From Shouchella sp047238345 (GTDB taxonomy: Bacteria; Bacillota; Bacilli; Bacillales; Bacillaceae_D), in the NCBI RefSeq assembly GCF_047238345.1, contig NZ_JBDFMQ010000001.1, positions 186,001-250,000 on the forward strand: a stretch of DNA of 64,000 bases, read 5' to 3'. Under the pieces are notes generated by a model. It saw only the letters and a list, made by a program, of their open reading frames with translations, had not been told where the DNA came from and searched no databases. The stretch's first letter is position 1, and every line of letters begins with the position of its first letter. Made by a program: the position numbers and the translations under genes. This document shows positions 25,985 through 35,248 of the stretch, in pieces.

Positions 25985-26548
25985 ATGACAACAGAAAAAC
26001 AAAAGATGCTACGAGGTGAACTGTATAATCCAGCAGACACTGAACTGGCTGAAGATCGCAAAAATGCGAGACAGTTGATGCATGCTTATAACCAAACGAA
26101 CGATGAGTCAGAGCGTAAAGCCATTTTAAGTAACCTGATTGGGTACTCTGAAAATGAAGCCTTTTTTGAAGGAACGATTAAGGTGGATTATGGATATAAC
26201 GTCCATGTCGGTAAAAACTTCTTCGCGAATTTTGATGCGGTATTTTTGGACGTATGTGCGATTACGTTTGGAGACAATTGTATGCTAGGACCTGGAGTCC
26301 ATGTTTATACAGCGACCCATCCTCTTGATCCTGTGGAACGAGCGAGTGGGTTAGAGTTAGGGAAGCCTGTTCAAATTGGCGATGATGTCTGGATTGGTGG
26401 ACGAGCCGTCATTAATCCAGGCGTCACCATTGGAAATCGTGTAGTGATTGCTTCTGGTGCGGTTGTGACAAAGGATGTACCGGATAACGCGGTTGTAGGC
26501 GGAAATCCTGCTAAAATTATTAAAATGATTGATGTGAAGACAAATTAA
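25985..26548 (+). CDS. maa: Maltose/galactoside O-acetyltransferase
   Basis: A 187-residue left-handed beta-helix enzyme with hexapeptide repeats (VHVGKNFFANFDAVFLD, IGDDVWIGGRAVINPG, IASGAVVTKDVPDN). The catalytic His is His112 in YTATHPLD. It moves an acetyl group from acetyl-CoA to maltose, glucose or a related sugar. ATG 25985 follows TAGGGGTGAG. A longer upstream frame overlapping the regulator is rejected since homologues begin with KMLRGELYNP close to the start. Confidence 0.9.
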   Translation: MTTEKQKMLRGELYNPADTELAEDRKNARQLMHAYNQTNDESERKAILSNLIGYSENEAFFEGTIKVDYGYNVHVGKNFFANFDAVFLDVCAITFGDNCMLGPGVHVYTATHPLDPVERASGLELGKPVQIGDDVWIGGRAVINPGVTIGNRVVIASGAVVTKDVPDNAVVGGNPAKIIKMIDVKTN

Positions 26549-26559
26549 TGTCCAATTTA

Positions 26560-26600
26560 AAAACCCCATTAAGAGTGTATCTCGCTCAAAATGGGGTTTT
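26560..26600. terminator. Bidirectional terminator
   Basis: AAAACCCCATT / AATGGGGTTTT between the convergent maa and symporter genes. Confidence 0.9.
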
Positions 26601-26609
26601 GGTTATGTT

Positions 26610-28070
26610 TTACACAGACTTTCTTTTCTCTGGATCTTCATATGTCTCCCAAAACGTGGCATTCTTAATACCTAGTTTCTTCGGATCGAAGACAGGATCA
26701 AGCCCCTGTGCTTTTTGTTCTTCATAATCTTTTAAGCATCGGAGGGCTGGTTTTGCGAGTAGTACAATGGCGATGACGTTGATCCACACCATCAACCCAA
26801 GACCTATATCCCCGAGTAACCACGCGTTCTCTGCTGTTCGAACTGTTCCAAAGTACGTAGCGCCAAGTAAAATTAATTTTATTAACAGCATAGGGATGGC
26901 AGCTTTTCTTCCTCGCATTAAGTAAGCGACATTCGTTTCGGCGATGTAGTAGTAAGCCATAATGGTTGTAAAGGCAAAGAATAAAAGGGCAATGGCGACA
27001 AAGCCTGTTCCGAATGAAGGGAAAATACTGTTAATCGCTGCTTGGGTGTATTCTGGTCCAACTTCTGTATTCGGAAGAGCGTTCACAATATTTGGATCCC
27101 CTTCGCTTACACCCTGTGTATTGTACATCCCTGTAAACAGAATCATAAAAGCTGTCGCGGAACAAACAAGTAACGTATCAATATAGACAGAACCTGCTTG
27201 CACAAGTCCTTGTTTCGTCGGGTGCGATACTTCTGCCGCACCTGCCGCATGCGCACCAGATCCTTGACCTGCTTCGTTCGAGTAAACCCCGCGCATAACG
27301 CCCCAAGCGATCGCACTTCCGAGTAATCCTCCAAAAATGGAGTCCATACCAAAGGCACTGCTAACAATTAGCTGAATGGTTGCTGGAACTTCCGTAATGT
27401 TCATGCCAATAATAATAGCCGCCATAATCATATAAATAATGGCCATAAACGGAACGATAAAAGCGGCGGTATTCGCGATCCATTTAATACCACCTAAGAT
27501 AATCAAGCCAAGCACAGCGATGAGGAAAACACCTGTTACCCAATTCGGAATACTGAAAGCATTTGTCATCGCTGCTGCAATTGCGTTAGACTGAACGCCT
27601 GGCATGAGGAGCGCCATCGCAATTAAAGCGGCAACCGCAAACGCAATACCGAACCACTTTTGTCCAAGTCCTTTTTCAATATAGTAAGCTGGCCCACCTC
27701 GATATTGGCCATTTTGCTTTGTTTTATAAACTTGAGCGAGAGTGGATTCCATAAAAGCGCTTGATGCACCTAAAAAGGCAATCGCCCACATCCAAAAGAC
27801 CGCACCTGGTCCCCCGTAGAAAATAGCGGAAGCGACACCAGCTATGTTCCCAGTTCCCACCCTTCCAGCTAAAGCGATGGATAACGCTTGGAAAGAAGAA
27901 ACGCCGGCATCAGATGATTTTCCTTTAAACATAAGCACAAACATGTCTTTAATATGCCTTACCTGTAAGAATCGAGTTAAAATTGAAAATATTAATCCGA
28001 TGCCAAGCAATGTGTAAACAACGGGAGAGCTCCATAAGATGTTGTTTACCGTTGCAATAAATGCTTCCAT
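26610..28070 (-). CDS. Sodium:alanine symporter (AGCS family)
   Basis: A 486-residue carrier with about eleven helices. It shows AGCS hallmarks: SSFQALSIALAGRVGTGNIAGVA, FGGPGA-like FYGGPGAVFWMW, and RGVYSNEAGQGSGAHAAGAA (quoted in part). It couples uptake of alanine or glycine to sodium entry. GGAGG lies before the ATG. Sodium-coupled uptake suits alkaline or salty habitats. It stands alone. Confidence 0.93.
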   Translation of the reverse strand: MEAFIATVNNILWSSPVVYTLLGIGLIFSILTRFLQVRHIKDMFVLMFKGKSSDAGVSSFQALSIALAGRVGTGNIAGVASAIFYGGPGAVFWMWAIAFLGASSAFMESTLAQVYKTKQNGQYRGGPAYYIEKGLGQKWFGIAFAVAALIAMALLMPGVQSNAIAAAMTNAFSIPNWVTGVFLIAVLGLIILGGIKWIANTAAFIVPFMAIIYMIMAAIIIGMNITEVPATIQLIVSSAFGMDSIFGGLLGSAIAWGVMRGVYSNEAGQGSGAHAAGAAEVSHPTKQGLVQAGSVYIDTLLVCSATAFMILFTGMYNTQGVSEGDPNIVNALPNTEVGPEYTQAAINSIFPSFGTGFVAIALLFFAFTTIMAYYYIAETNVAYLMRGRKAAIPMLLIKLILLGATYFGTVRTAENAWLLGDIGLGLMVWINVIAIVLLAKPALRCLKDYEEQKAQGLDPVFDPKKLGIKNATFWETYEDPEKRKSV

Positions 28071-28219
28071 GATGAACCTCCTACTAAATATGTAATATGT
28101 AAGTGAATAAGTTAATCTTTATCATATACGTATAGCATAAAAGAAAAAAGAGGATATTGGTATGTAATTTGTAAAATAATCTGACAAGTAATTTAGGTAA
28201 ATAGTCGGAACTTTTAGTT

Positions 28220-28254
28220 AAAAAGGAAAAGACGAGCAAAATTCTGTGCTCGTC
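28220..28254 (-). terminator. Terminator after the HAD hydrolase gene
   Basis: On the minus strand GACGAGCA pairs with TGCTCGTC, followed by TTTTCCTTTTT. Confidence 0.85.
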
Positions 28255-28261
28255 CTAAAGG

Positions 28262-29101
28262 TTAAATCTCTTTCATTTGTTCGATTAGATCAGAGATACT
28301 GCGTACTTTTAAATCACCGAAAGACATAGGGCCTTCCTCTAGATCAATATAGATTGCCTTCATACCGAGTGTTTGCGCAGGAATAATTTCATTTAAATAA
28401 TTATCACCGATTGATAATGTACGTTTAGTTGAGACGTTGTACGTTGCCATAATTTCTTTGAACCGTTCTACTGTGTGCTGAGGTTTACGTGCAGACGTCA
28501 CAACGTCGTGGAAAACATGTTCAAGATCCAAGAGGTGAAGCAGGCGTTCCACATCATCTTCCGTGCTATTTGTTAATAAAACGATTGATTTTTTTTCCTT
28601 CAACGCAAGCAAGCCTTCACGCAAACCTTCAATGATTGTAAGCGAAAAATTTTCTGTTGCCATATACTCTTTTGTTGCATCGTATGCAGGTTGTGGGTTT
28701 TCGATCCCGTAGTGGCGTGCAGCGACATTAGGAAGCCACCAGCCATCGCCAATCGCAATGAGTGTGTCAAAATCATATGTAACTGGTGTTTGGTACATGT
28801 CTTTCCATTCAGATTGAGGCACTTCTTCTCCGTTCCATCTATGTACTTTTTCAACATGTCCATTAAATGGTTCAACTTCAACAATGACATCTCGACTAAC
28901 GTCATATGCTTTTCCTATGGCTACCGTATGTTGACCTTTTTTCATTTTTTCGTAGTCAGCAAAAAACTGCTCTTGTTTTGACGTTTCGAGCTCTTTCGCT
29001 AGCGTGTTCGCATAGTAGTCAAAGTGGTCCGTATCTTCGTAGAGTGTGCCATCTAAATCAAAGATTACTAAATCCACATTGTTAAAAAGATTAACTGTCA
29101 T
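28262..29101 (-). CDS. HAD-superfamily hydrolase
   Basis: A 279-residue HAD protein with motif I VIFDLDGTLYED (nucleophile Asp), motif II IVLLTNST, and motif IV SIGDNYLNEI. An insertion of ~100 residues after motif I forms a cap that includes GDGWWLP. The family removes phosphate from small metabolites; the substrate is unknown. The start is the ATG with GGAGGA 7 nt upstream; a longer frame to 29122 is rejected because it would begin upstream of that ribosome site. Confidence 0.88.
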   Translation of the reverse strand: MTVNLFNNVDLVIFDLDGTLYEDTDHFDYYANTLAKELETSKQEQFFADYEKMKKGQHTVAIGKAYDVSRDVIVEVEPFNGHVEKVHRWNGEEVPQSEWKDMYQTPVTYDFDTLIAIGDGWWLPNVAARHYGIENPQPAYDATKEYMATENFSLTIIEGLREGLLALKEKKSIVLLTNSTEDDVERLLHLLDLEHVFHDVVTSARKPQHTVERFKEIMATYNVSTKRTLSIGDNYLNEIIPAQTLGMKAIYIDLEEGPMSFGDLKVRSISDLIEQMKEI

Positions 29102-29255
29102 TATACATCCTCCTGAAATCATGTGAAATCGTCTTCGTTCTTCTATTTTACCTTATAAGTCAATTATGCAGATGGGAAATCATGCAATGTTAATAGATTG
29201 AAAAAAATGAATATATGGTAAAATGAGTTGTCTTACTAATTGAGGGAGGTCATGT

Positions 29256-29802
29256 ATGAACCAAATTTTGTTAATTATTGATACTCAAAAGGATTTAGTT
29301 GAAGGGAGTCATGTTGAGCAAGGTGTTTTTCAAAAGGATCTCTTACTAAGCAAGATTAACCTTCTCATTCAAAAAGCAAGGAAGCTTGCGGTTCCTGTAA
29401 TCTTTATCCGTGATAAAGACGTGTCGGAAGGAGAGGGTGACGGGTTTGATGTTCATCCTGAGATCGACAGAGTAAGTGGCGATGTTTGTTTTGATAAAGA
29501 AGCGACCAATGCTTTTTATCGAACCGGATTATTGGACTATTTAAAGCAACATCAGGTGGAGCATCTTGTTATAGCTGGCTGTAAAACGGAGCACTGCATT
29601 GACACCGCGGTTCGTACTGCTACAGTTAATGGGTTTGATGTGTGATGCTCATTCAACGTCTAATAGTGACGTGCTGTCTGCAAACCAAATCATTGCCCAT
29701 CATAACGTTGTCCTGCATGGTCATTATAATGTTGACCATTTTTCAGTCGTGCGAAAAGTTGAGGAAGACCTCTTTACACCGTCCCATGATACATATAGAT
29801 AG
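29256..29802 (+). pseudogene. Isochorismatase-family hydrolase, frameshifted
   Basis: The first frame gives 129 residues with family motifs LLIIDTQKDLV, FIRDKD and the catalytic-Cys-type region HLVIAGCKTEHCIDTAVRTA, then stops at TGA 29643-29645 after NGFDV. The next frame continues the family sequence at once: DAHSTSNSDVLSANQIIAHHN to the stop at 29802. Homologues have about four residues (of the type TLVS) between these parts, so a small deletion of about ten bases seems to have shifted the frame. A GGGAGG site precedes the start. The gene is probably inactive; a sequencing error is less likely because several codons, not one base, are missing. Confidence 0.85.
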
Positions 29803-29813
29803 GAGGGAGAACC

Positions 29814-30755
29814 ATGCTTCTAATAGAGCCACTTTACCCTGAGGTGCCGATGTTCAATTGGGAGCGAGCGCTTTTTCAAACAAGAAAAGTGAAGCGCTTA
29901 AAACAGTTAGCCCACTACGGAGCAGGGTCTTTCGTTTCGCCTGTAACCCATTCAAGATTTGAACACACACTAGGCGTATGGAAGCTAACAGCGATGTTTT
30001 TTCGTGAGCGTAAAGATTTACGAGCTGCTGCAATCTTACATGATATTGGCCATCTTCCGTTTTCCCATGCCGTTGAGCGAACGCTTGGCTATAACCATCA
30101 TCATTTAACGGAAATGTCGATACGAACGGAAGAGGACATTTCGTTAATCCTCTTAGAGAACGGCATTTCAGTAGAAAAGGTCATTCAATGTTTAAATGAA
30201 GAGAACGGGTTGCTAGGGACAGCTGATGGAATGGGACTCGATCATTTGGATAGTTTTTTACGTGATACGTATATGATGGGAGAAATAGAGCAGTTGCCTA
30301 AAGAGTTGCTTCCACATATTCGTTGTACAAGCCATGGAATTGAAGCGGATGCCAACACTTGTGCTATAATTATGGATTGTGTGGTAAACGATCACGCCCT
30401 TTTTTTGTCACCACTGTTGCTTGCAGTTGATAGGGTGTTAGCTGAAGCTGTGCGATTGCTTTTGCAAGATAGCCCTTCTCCGATTGAGTCAATGACGGAT
30501 GATGAACTTCTTGCGGAATTAAAAGCCTCTAACCAAAAAGGAGTAAAGGAACTCATGGAAGTGCTCTTATATCGAACCGATCGTCTAAGTGTGAGGGAGA
30601 GCACAGAAGAAAAAGGTTTAGAGGTCAATGTTCATAAACTTTATCACAAAGCGCCTCTTTATAATGGGAAACCTTATAGTGAAACAGAAGCCGGGATGAC
30701 ACAGATGAATCGCTTAAATGGACTAAAAAAGACCTATAACGTGACGATTGTGTAA
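29814..30755 (+). CDS. HD-domain phosphohydrolase (YwfO-like)
   Basis: A 313-residue HD protein with THSRFEHTLGV (His46, His51), the HD pair in AAAILHDIGHLPFSH (His76-Asp77), and GLDHLDSFLRDTY supplying the last metal Asp. It resembles HD enzymes such as YwfO that cleave (d)NTPs or related nucleotides; exact activity is unproven. AGGAGGG lies 6 nt before ATG 29814, and the gene starts 11 bp after the broken isochorismatase. Confidence 0.85.
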   Translation: MLLIEPLYPEVPMFNWERALFQTRKVKRLKQLAHYGAGSFVSPVTHSRFEHTLGVWKLTAMFFRERKDLRAAAILHDIGHLPFSHAVERTLGYNHHHLTEMSIRTEEDISLILLENGISVEKVIQCLNEENGLLGTADGMGLDHLDSFLRDTYMMGEIEQLPKELLPHIRCTSHGIEADANTCAIIMDCVVNDHALFLSPLLLAVDRVLAEAVRLLLQDSPSPIESMTDDELLAELKASNQKGVKELMEVLLYRTDRLSVRESTEEKGLEVNVHKLYHKAPLYNGKPYSETEAGMTQMNRLNGLKKTYNVTIV

Positions 30756-30776
30756 GCGGCATTGTTCTTAATGATG

Positions 30777-30815
30777 AAAAAGGTTAAACTCTTCTTGTGA
30801 GAGTTTAACCTTTTT
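30777..30815. terminator. Bidirectional terminator
   Basis: A 16-bp perfect stem, AAAAAGGTTAAACTCT / AGAGTTTAACCTTTTT, between convergent genes. Confidence 0.95.
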
Positions 30816-30821
30816 ATCTTA

Positions 30822-32285
30822 TTACGATGTTTTGACGGTTCTGCGTGTTAAAGTCTCGTTTTGTAAATGTTTAATTGTGTCGCTGTCTGAAACGCTATTG
30901 TATTGGAACGCTTGCTTATATCGTTCATGGCCTTTACCGGTAATTAAAACCCAGTCGCCATTTTTAGCTGAATTCCATGCTTTTTCAATGGCGAGGGGAC
31001 GATTCGTTAGGACGTCGCCGTTTTTTAATGTGAACGATAACAAGGTTCGTCGCATGTCCTCTTCGGAGACGTTGTTTAAATCGTCAAAGGTTAACACAAT
31101 ATGGTTGGCCCATTTTTCAGACGTTGCAATCATGGTTTCACGTTTTCCTGAATCACGATTCCCACGAAACCCAAAAATATGCGTAATGGAGCTGGCGCCC
31201 ATCTGTTTAATGGCTTGCAAACAATAAGAAAAAGCGTCTTCTGTGTGAGCGTAATCGACAACAAATGTTGCTCCAGTAGGGTGAGAGAACAGTTCAAATC
31301 TGCCCGGTGCCCCTTTAAACGAAGCGAATGCTTGAACGATCTTATCTTGTGACAAGCCATATAAACGTGCAGTCATATACGCCATCGCTGCATTATACAT
31401 ATTATGTTCGCCGATTAGTGGAACTGTAAGCGTACATTCACGGCTTTGTTCCGACAGAATGGCTTTCATAGGAGAATCAAAATGGATCGTCTTTAATGTA
31501 ACATCTCCTGTGTCACCTAATACGTGTACAGGGAGGTGTTCTAATTTTAAAGAAGTGGCTAGTGTTTCGCCCCATTTATTATAGCCATTGATAATTGCTT
31601 TTCCATTTCGGTGCAATAGAGCAAACAGCGCTTTTTTCGCTGAAAAATAGTCATCCATCGTTTGATGATAATCAAGGTGATCTTGACTAAGGTTTGTAAA
31701 AAGAGCGAAATCAAACGTGATGCCGGCAACGCGGTTTTGCGTCAATGCATGTGAGGAGACTTCCATAATAACAATGTCGTCATTGCTTAGTGCCAGCTGT
31801 CGATGCAGCTCAATAGGTCCTAATGTGGTATTTGTCGTTGAAGTTAGTTCCTCGCCATTAATGATGTTTACAACTGTGCCGAATAACGCACACGATAACC
31901 CAGCTGATTCAAAGAGATGTTTTAACATAAATGAGGTCGTTGTTTTCCCGTTCGTCCCGGTAATACCAACTATAATTGGCTTTTTTTGCGACTTATCGTA
32001 AAAACGGCTAGCAAGTTTGGCAAGAACGAGTCTGCTTTGATCAACGTTTATATACGGTACTGGCAAGTTTAGGTATTCTTTTTCACCGATAACGGCGACT
32101 GCTCCTCTTCGAATGGCATCATGAATGTAATCATGACCATCGGATGCATATCCTTTAATGGCGAAAAATACGTATCCTCGTTTCACTTCTGATGATCGAT
32201 CCGTAATCCCCGTAATCATAAGTGCTGTATCAATGTTAGAAGGAAGCGGGATAATGGAATCAAAAAGTGTTTGAATCGATTGCAT
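30822..32285 (-). CDS. MurE-like Mur ligase, stand-alone paralogue
   Basis: A 487-residue Mur ligase with all three domains: N-terminal UDP-binding-like part, central ATPase with GITGTNGKTTT (residues 107-117) and TSTTNTTLGP, and the C-terminal domain with APGRFE, DYAHTEDAF and TGKGHERYKQ. True MurE enzymes that add meso-diaminopimelate carry DNPR in the C-terminal domain; here the aligned place (residues 401-404) reads DDLN, so the DAP-binding Arg is missing. It lies outside any division/wall cluster. It probably adds another amino acid or acts on a non-peptidoglycan substrate (inference). AAAGGGGG precedes the ATG. Confidence 0.85.
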   Translation of the reverse strand: MQSIQTLFDSIIPLPSNIDTALMITGITDRSSEVKRGYVFFAIKGYASDGHDYIHDAIRRGAVAVIGEKEYLNLPVPYINVDQSRLVLAKLASRFYDKSQKKPIIVGITGTNGKTTTSFMLKHLFESAGLSCALFGTVVNIINGEELTSTTNTTLGPIELHRQLALSNDDIVIMEVSSHALTQNRVAGITFDFALFTNLSQDHLDYHQTMDDYFSAKKALFALLHRNGKAIINGYNKWGETLATSLKLEHLPVHVLGDTGDVTLKTIHFDSPMKAILSEQSRECTLTVPLIGEHNMYNAAMAYMTARLYGLSQDKIVQAFASFKGAPGRFELFSHPTGATFVVDYAHTEDAFSYCLQAIKQMGASSITHIFGFRGNRDSGKRETMIATSEKWANHIVLTFDDLNNVSEEDMRRTLLSFTLKNGDVLTNRPLAIEKAWNSAKNGDWVLITGKGHERYKQAFQYNSVSDSDTIKHLQNETLTRRTVKTS

Positions 32286-32442
32286 CGCTTTACCCCCTTT
32301 CCAAAAGAGAATCTTGTTATAGTTAGAATCCGCTTATTTTCAAATCCCAACCGATGCAATTTTTAACAATCTTAGAAGGAATGATTTTCATGTTAAAAGA
32401 ATGAGTGGTAAGCTTAATGGAACGTTTAGGGAGTGGTGAAAA

Positions 32443-33063
32443 ATGGACAGCATTATCTTTGATTTAGATGGTACGTTATGGGACTCACGGGAACAGGTCG
32501 TACATGCTTGGAATAAAGTGATTGCTCAAAGTGAGCATCCAATAAAGACGGTAGAAAAAGAAGATTTGACACGGACGATGGGACTTGTGATTCCTGAAAT
32601 AGCAGATGTGCTTTTTCCAGCGCTTTCATTAGATGAGAAAAAACATCTAATGGATGAGTGTGGGGTAGAAGAGCTCGCGATTTTAAAAGAAGAAGGTGCG
32701 GTGCTTTATGATGATGTTGAAGAGGTGCTAAAGGCATTGTCTATGCGCTATAAGCTTTTTATCGTAAGCAATTGTCGTGATGGTTATATCGAAGCCTTTT
32801 TTCAATCTCATGGATTAGATGCTTATTTTAGTGATTATGAAAATCCGGGCAGAACGGGATTGCCAAAAGGCGAGAATATTAAACTTATTATGCAAAGAAA
32901 CCAGTTGAAAAGCCCTTTATATGTAGGAGATACGAAAGGAGATGAGAAGGCTGCTGCTATCGCGGGGATTCCATTTGCTTTTGCAGCATACGGCTTTGGT
33001 GAAGCGGAAGAAGAGCCTGATTATGTCCTTCAATCCTTTCGAGATTTACGCCAGTTTGCATAA
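32443..33063 (+). CDS. HAD-family phosphatase (phosphoglycolate phosphatase-like)
   Basis: A 206-residue HAD hydrolase, subfamily IA: DSIIFDLDGTLWDS (nucleophile Asp), LFIVSNC, and YVGDTKGDEKAAAIAG. A helical cap lies between residues ~15 and ~85. It dephosphorylates a small metabolite, not identified. GGAGTGGTGAAAA precedes the ATG. It ends at a shared terminator. Confidence 0.88.
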   Translation: MDSIIFDLDGTLWDSREQVVHAWNKVIAQSEHPIKTVEKEDLTRTMGLVIPEIADVLFPALSLDEKKHLMDECGVEELAILKEEGAVLYDDVEEVLKALSMRYKLFIVSNCRDGYIEAFFQSHGLDAYFSDYENPGRTGLPKGENIKLIMQRNQLKSPLYVGDTKGDEKAAAIAGIPFAFAAYGFGEAEEEPDYVLQSFRDLRQFA

Positions 33064-33098
33064 AAAAAGAAGGTTGGCATCATGCCAACCTTCTTTTT
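33064..33098. terminator. Bidirectional terminator
   Basis: AAAAAGAAGGTTGGCAT / ATGCCAACCTTCTTTTT, a 17-bp perfect stem with a 1-nt centre (probably opening to a 3-5 nt loop). Confidence 0.95.
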
Positions 33099-34542
33099 AG
33101 TTATTGTCCTTATAAGCCAAGTACATGACATGCGTGGAAAGGAAGTCGTTTAAACCGTGCTTTCCATCGGTACCGCCAATTCCAGATTGACGCATTCCTG
33201 CGTGATAACCTTGAATGGCTTCGCCTGTTTCACGGTTAACGAATGTTTCACCATAATGAAGGTCGCGAGCCGCTTGCATCATTTCATTATAATCGTTCGT
33301 ATAAAGGGCAGATGCCAACCCATAAACGGAATCATTCGCATACTCAATGGCTTCAGCAAACGTTTTGTATGTGGTGATAGGTAAGACTGGACCAAACACC
33401 TCAGTTGTCATAATTTCATCTTCATGCTTCACATTTGTAATAACAGTAGGTGCATAGAAGTACCCTTTATCCATGTTCATGCGCTCTCCGCCTACTTCAA
33501 TACGAGCGCCGTTATCTTTCGCATTGTTTACAAGGGATTCTACTTTTTCTAAGTGATGCGCACTAGATAAAGGCCCCATTTCAACATTGTTATCATTTAA
33601 AGAATAGCCTACTTTTGTGTCTTCCATGGCTGCCACCATTTTTTTTGTAAAAGCTTCTGCCACGTCTTCTTGAACATAAACTCTTTCTGCAGAAATACAG
33701 GCTTGTCCAGCATTTTCAATTCGAGAGGCTTTAATATTCTTTACAGCCAAATCAAGATCGGCATGTTTTGAAACGATAATAGGGGCTTTTCCACCAAGTT
33801 CAAGATTTACCTTCGTAATATTTTGCGCTGCTGCTTCCATTACTTTTGTGCCAGCTGGTACGCTTCCTGTCATACTAATGAGCGCAACTTTTGGGTGGCT
33901 GCTAAGGCGATTCCCGACCGTGTCACCTTTTCCTGTAACTAAATTATAAACCCCTTTTGGTAAGCCGACCTTATCGAGGATTTTTGAAAACGCGATGGCT
34001 GTATTTGGTGTTTCCTCAGATGGTTTAATGACAACGGAACATCCTGTAATTAAAGATGTAGCCACTTTACGCGCAAAGATGAAAACAGGATAGTTCCAAG
34101 GGATAATTCCTGCTACCACACCAATTGGCTTTTTCTGAATGAGGATTTGTTCATTTGGGTCATCGCTCGGGACGATGTCGCCTCCAATTTTACGATTCCA
34201 CTCTGACATATAATGAAAGAAACTGACAGCTGTGTCTACTTCACCACGAGCTTCTTCTAAAGGTTTTCCTTGTTCTTCACTCAGCATTTTAGCGAATGTT
34301 TCTTTGTCTGCGGCTATCTCATCACCGATCTTGCGTACGATTTGTCCACGTTCAACTTGAGGCACTTTCTCCCATTCTTTTTGACCGCGCCAAGCAGATT
34401 CAATTGCATGGTTTGTTTCTTCTTCTGTTGCATCGACAACTTTAGAAATTACCTCTTCTGTAGCGGGGTTAATCACGTCAATCATGTCATTCGATTGTGA
34501 TTCAACAAATTCGCCATTTATATATAAATGTTGGGGTTTCAT
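33097..34542 (-). CDS. Aldehyde dehydrogenase (lactaldehyde/glycolaldehyde type)
   Basis: A 481-residue NAD-dependent aldehyde dehydrogenase with the catalytic set Asn150 (IIPWNYP), Glu248 (LELGGKAP) and Cys282 (NAGQACISAE). The C-terminal part (HAGMRQSGIGGTDGKHGL) resembles lactaldehyde dehydrogenase AldA, so short hydroxy-aldehydes are likely substrates. It is transcribed away from the MerR regulator, 180 bp apart, a layout seen for aldehyde-responsive MerR regulators. Confidence 0.9.
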   Translation of the reverse strand: MKPQHLYINGEFVESQSNDMIDVINPATEEVISKVVDATEEETNHAIESAWRGQKEWEKVPQVERGQIVRKIGDEIAADKETFAKMLSEEQGKPLEEARGEVDTAVSFFHYMSEWNRKIGGDIVPSDDPNEQILIQKKPIGVVAGIIPWNYPVFIFARKVATSLITGCSVVIKPSEETPNTAIAFSKILDKVGLPKGVYNLVTGKGDTVGNRLSSHPKVALISMTGSVPAGTKVMEAAAQNITKVNLELGGKAPIIVSKHADLDLAVKNIKASRIENAGQACISAERVYVQEDVAEAFTKKMVAAMEDTKVGYSLNDNNVEMGPLSSAHHLEKVESLVNNAKDNGARIEVGGERMNMDKGYFYAPTVITNVKHEDEIMTTEVFGPVLPITTYKTFAEAIEYANDSVYGLASALYTNDYNEMMQAARDLHYGETFVNRETGEAIQGYHAGMRQSGIGGTDGKHGLNDFLSTHVMYLAYKDNN

Positions 34543-34672
34543 TTATGTCACTCCTCGTAATCATGTGTTGCTCCTTGTATTCCCAATCAAAATTGGATTA
34601 AACATGAAAAGGAGTTTTGGAGAAAAAGGAATTTTTGCTGTAAAATAGAATGACAAAACATGGAATCGGACC

Positions 34673-34703
34673 TTGCCTTGAAGTAAACTCCAAGTGCTAC
34701 GAT
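34673..34703 (+). promoter_or_regulatory. MerR-type promoter with 19-bp spacer
   Basis: TTGCCT (34673-34678) and TACGAT (34698-34703) are separated by 19 bp, the long spacing typical of MerR-activated promoters. The spacer contains the inverted repeat CTTGAAGTAAACTCCAAG (34677-34694), very similar to sites of AdhR/YraB-type regulators that sense aldehydes. Confidence 0.85.
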
Positions 34704-34723
34704 AGAATGAAGGAGGCTGTCAT

Positions 34724-35101
34724 ATGTTAATTTCTGAAGTGAGCGACAAAACGGGATTATCTCAAGATACATTGCGTTATTATGAGCGGATCGGACTGAT
34801 CCCTCGTGTGAAACGAAGCAAAAGTGGCATACGTGAATACAATGAGCTTGATTGTCGCAGAATTGAGTTTGCAAAATGCATGCGGAAAGCAGGCTTGCCA
34901 ATTGAAGTGTTAATTGAATATGTGGCGCTTTATCAACAAGGAGATGAAACGGCACAACCGCGAAAAGAGATTTTGATTGAACAACGAGAGCAATTAAAAG
35001 AACGTTTACAAGATATGACAGAAACACTTGATCGACTGGATCAAAAAATTTTACAGTATGAGTCAATGAGTGAAGCGCACATGCAAGGTGCACAATCGTA
35101 A
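34724..35101 (+). CDS. MerR-family regulator (AdhR-like)
   Basis: A 125-residue MerR protein: winged helix (VSDKTGLSQDTLRYYERIGL, REYNELDCRRIEFAKCMRK) and a C-terminal dimer helix (~80-118). Cys residues at the DNA-binding domain (CRR, KCM) may sense reactive aldehydes. It sits behind its own MerR-type promoter and faces the aldehyde dehydrogenase; AGGAGG lies 7 nt before the ATG. Confidence 0.88.
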   Translation: MLISEVSDKTGLSQDTLRYYERIGLIPRVKRSKSGIREYNELDCRRIEFAKCMRKAGLPIEVLIEYVALYQQGDETAQPRKEILIEQREQLKERLQDMTETLDRLDQKILQYESMSEAHMQGAQS

Positions 35102-35248
35102 CCCATTTCTAAGACATTTTTGTTGGCAAAACGGTCGTTCTCCGATATGATACGAAAGGAACAGAATTGGGAGAACTTGCACGTTGAACACATCCCCTAT
35201 AAGGGCATCATATAGATAGAGAGAAACAAGAGGAGAGGAACGATACGT

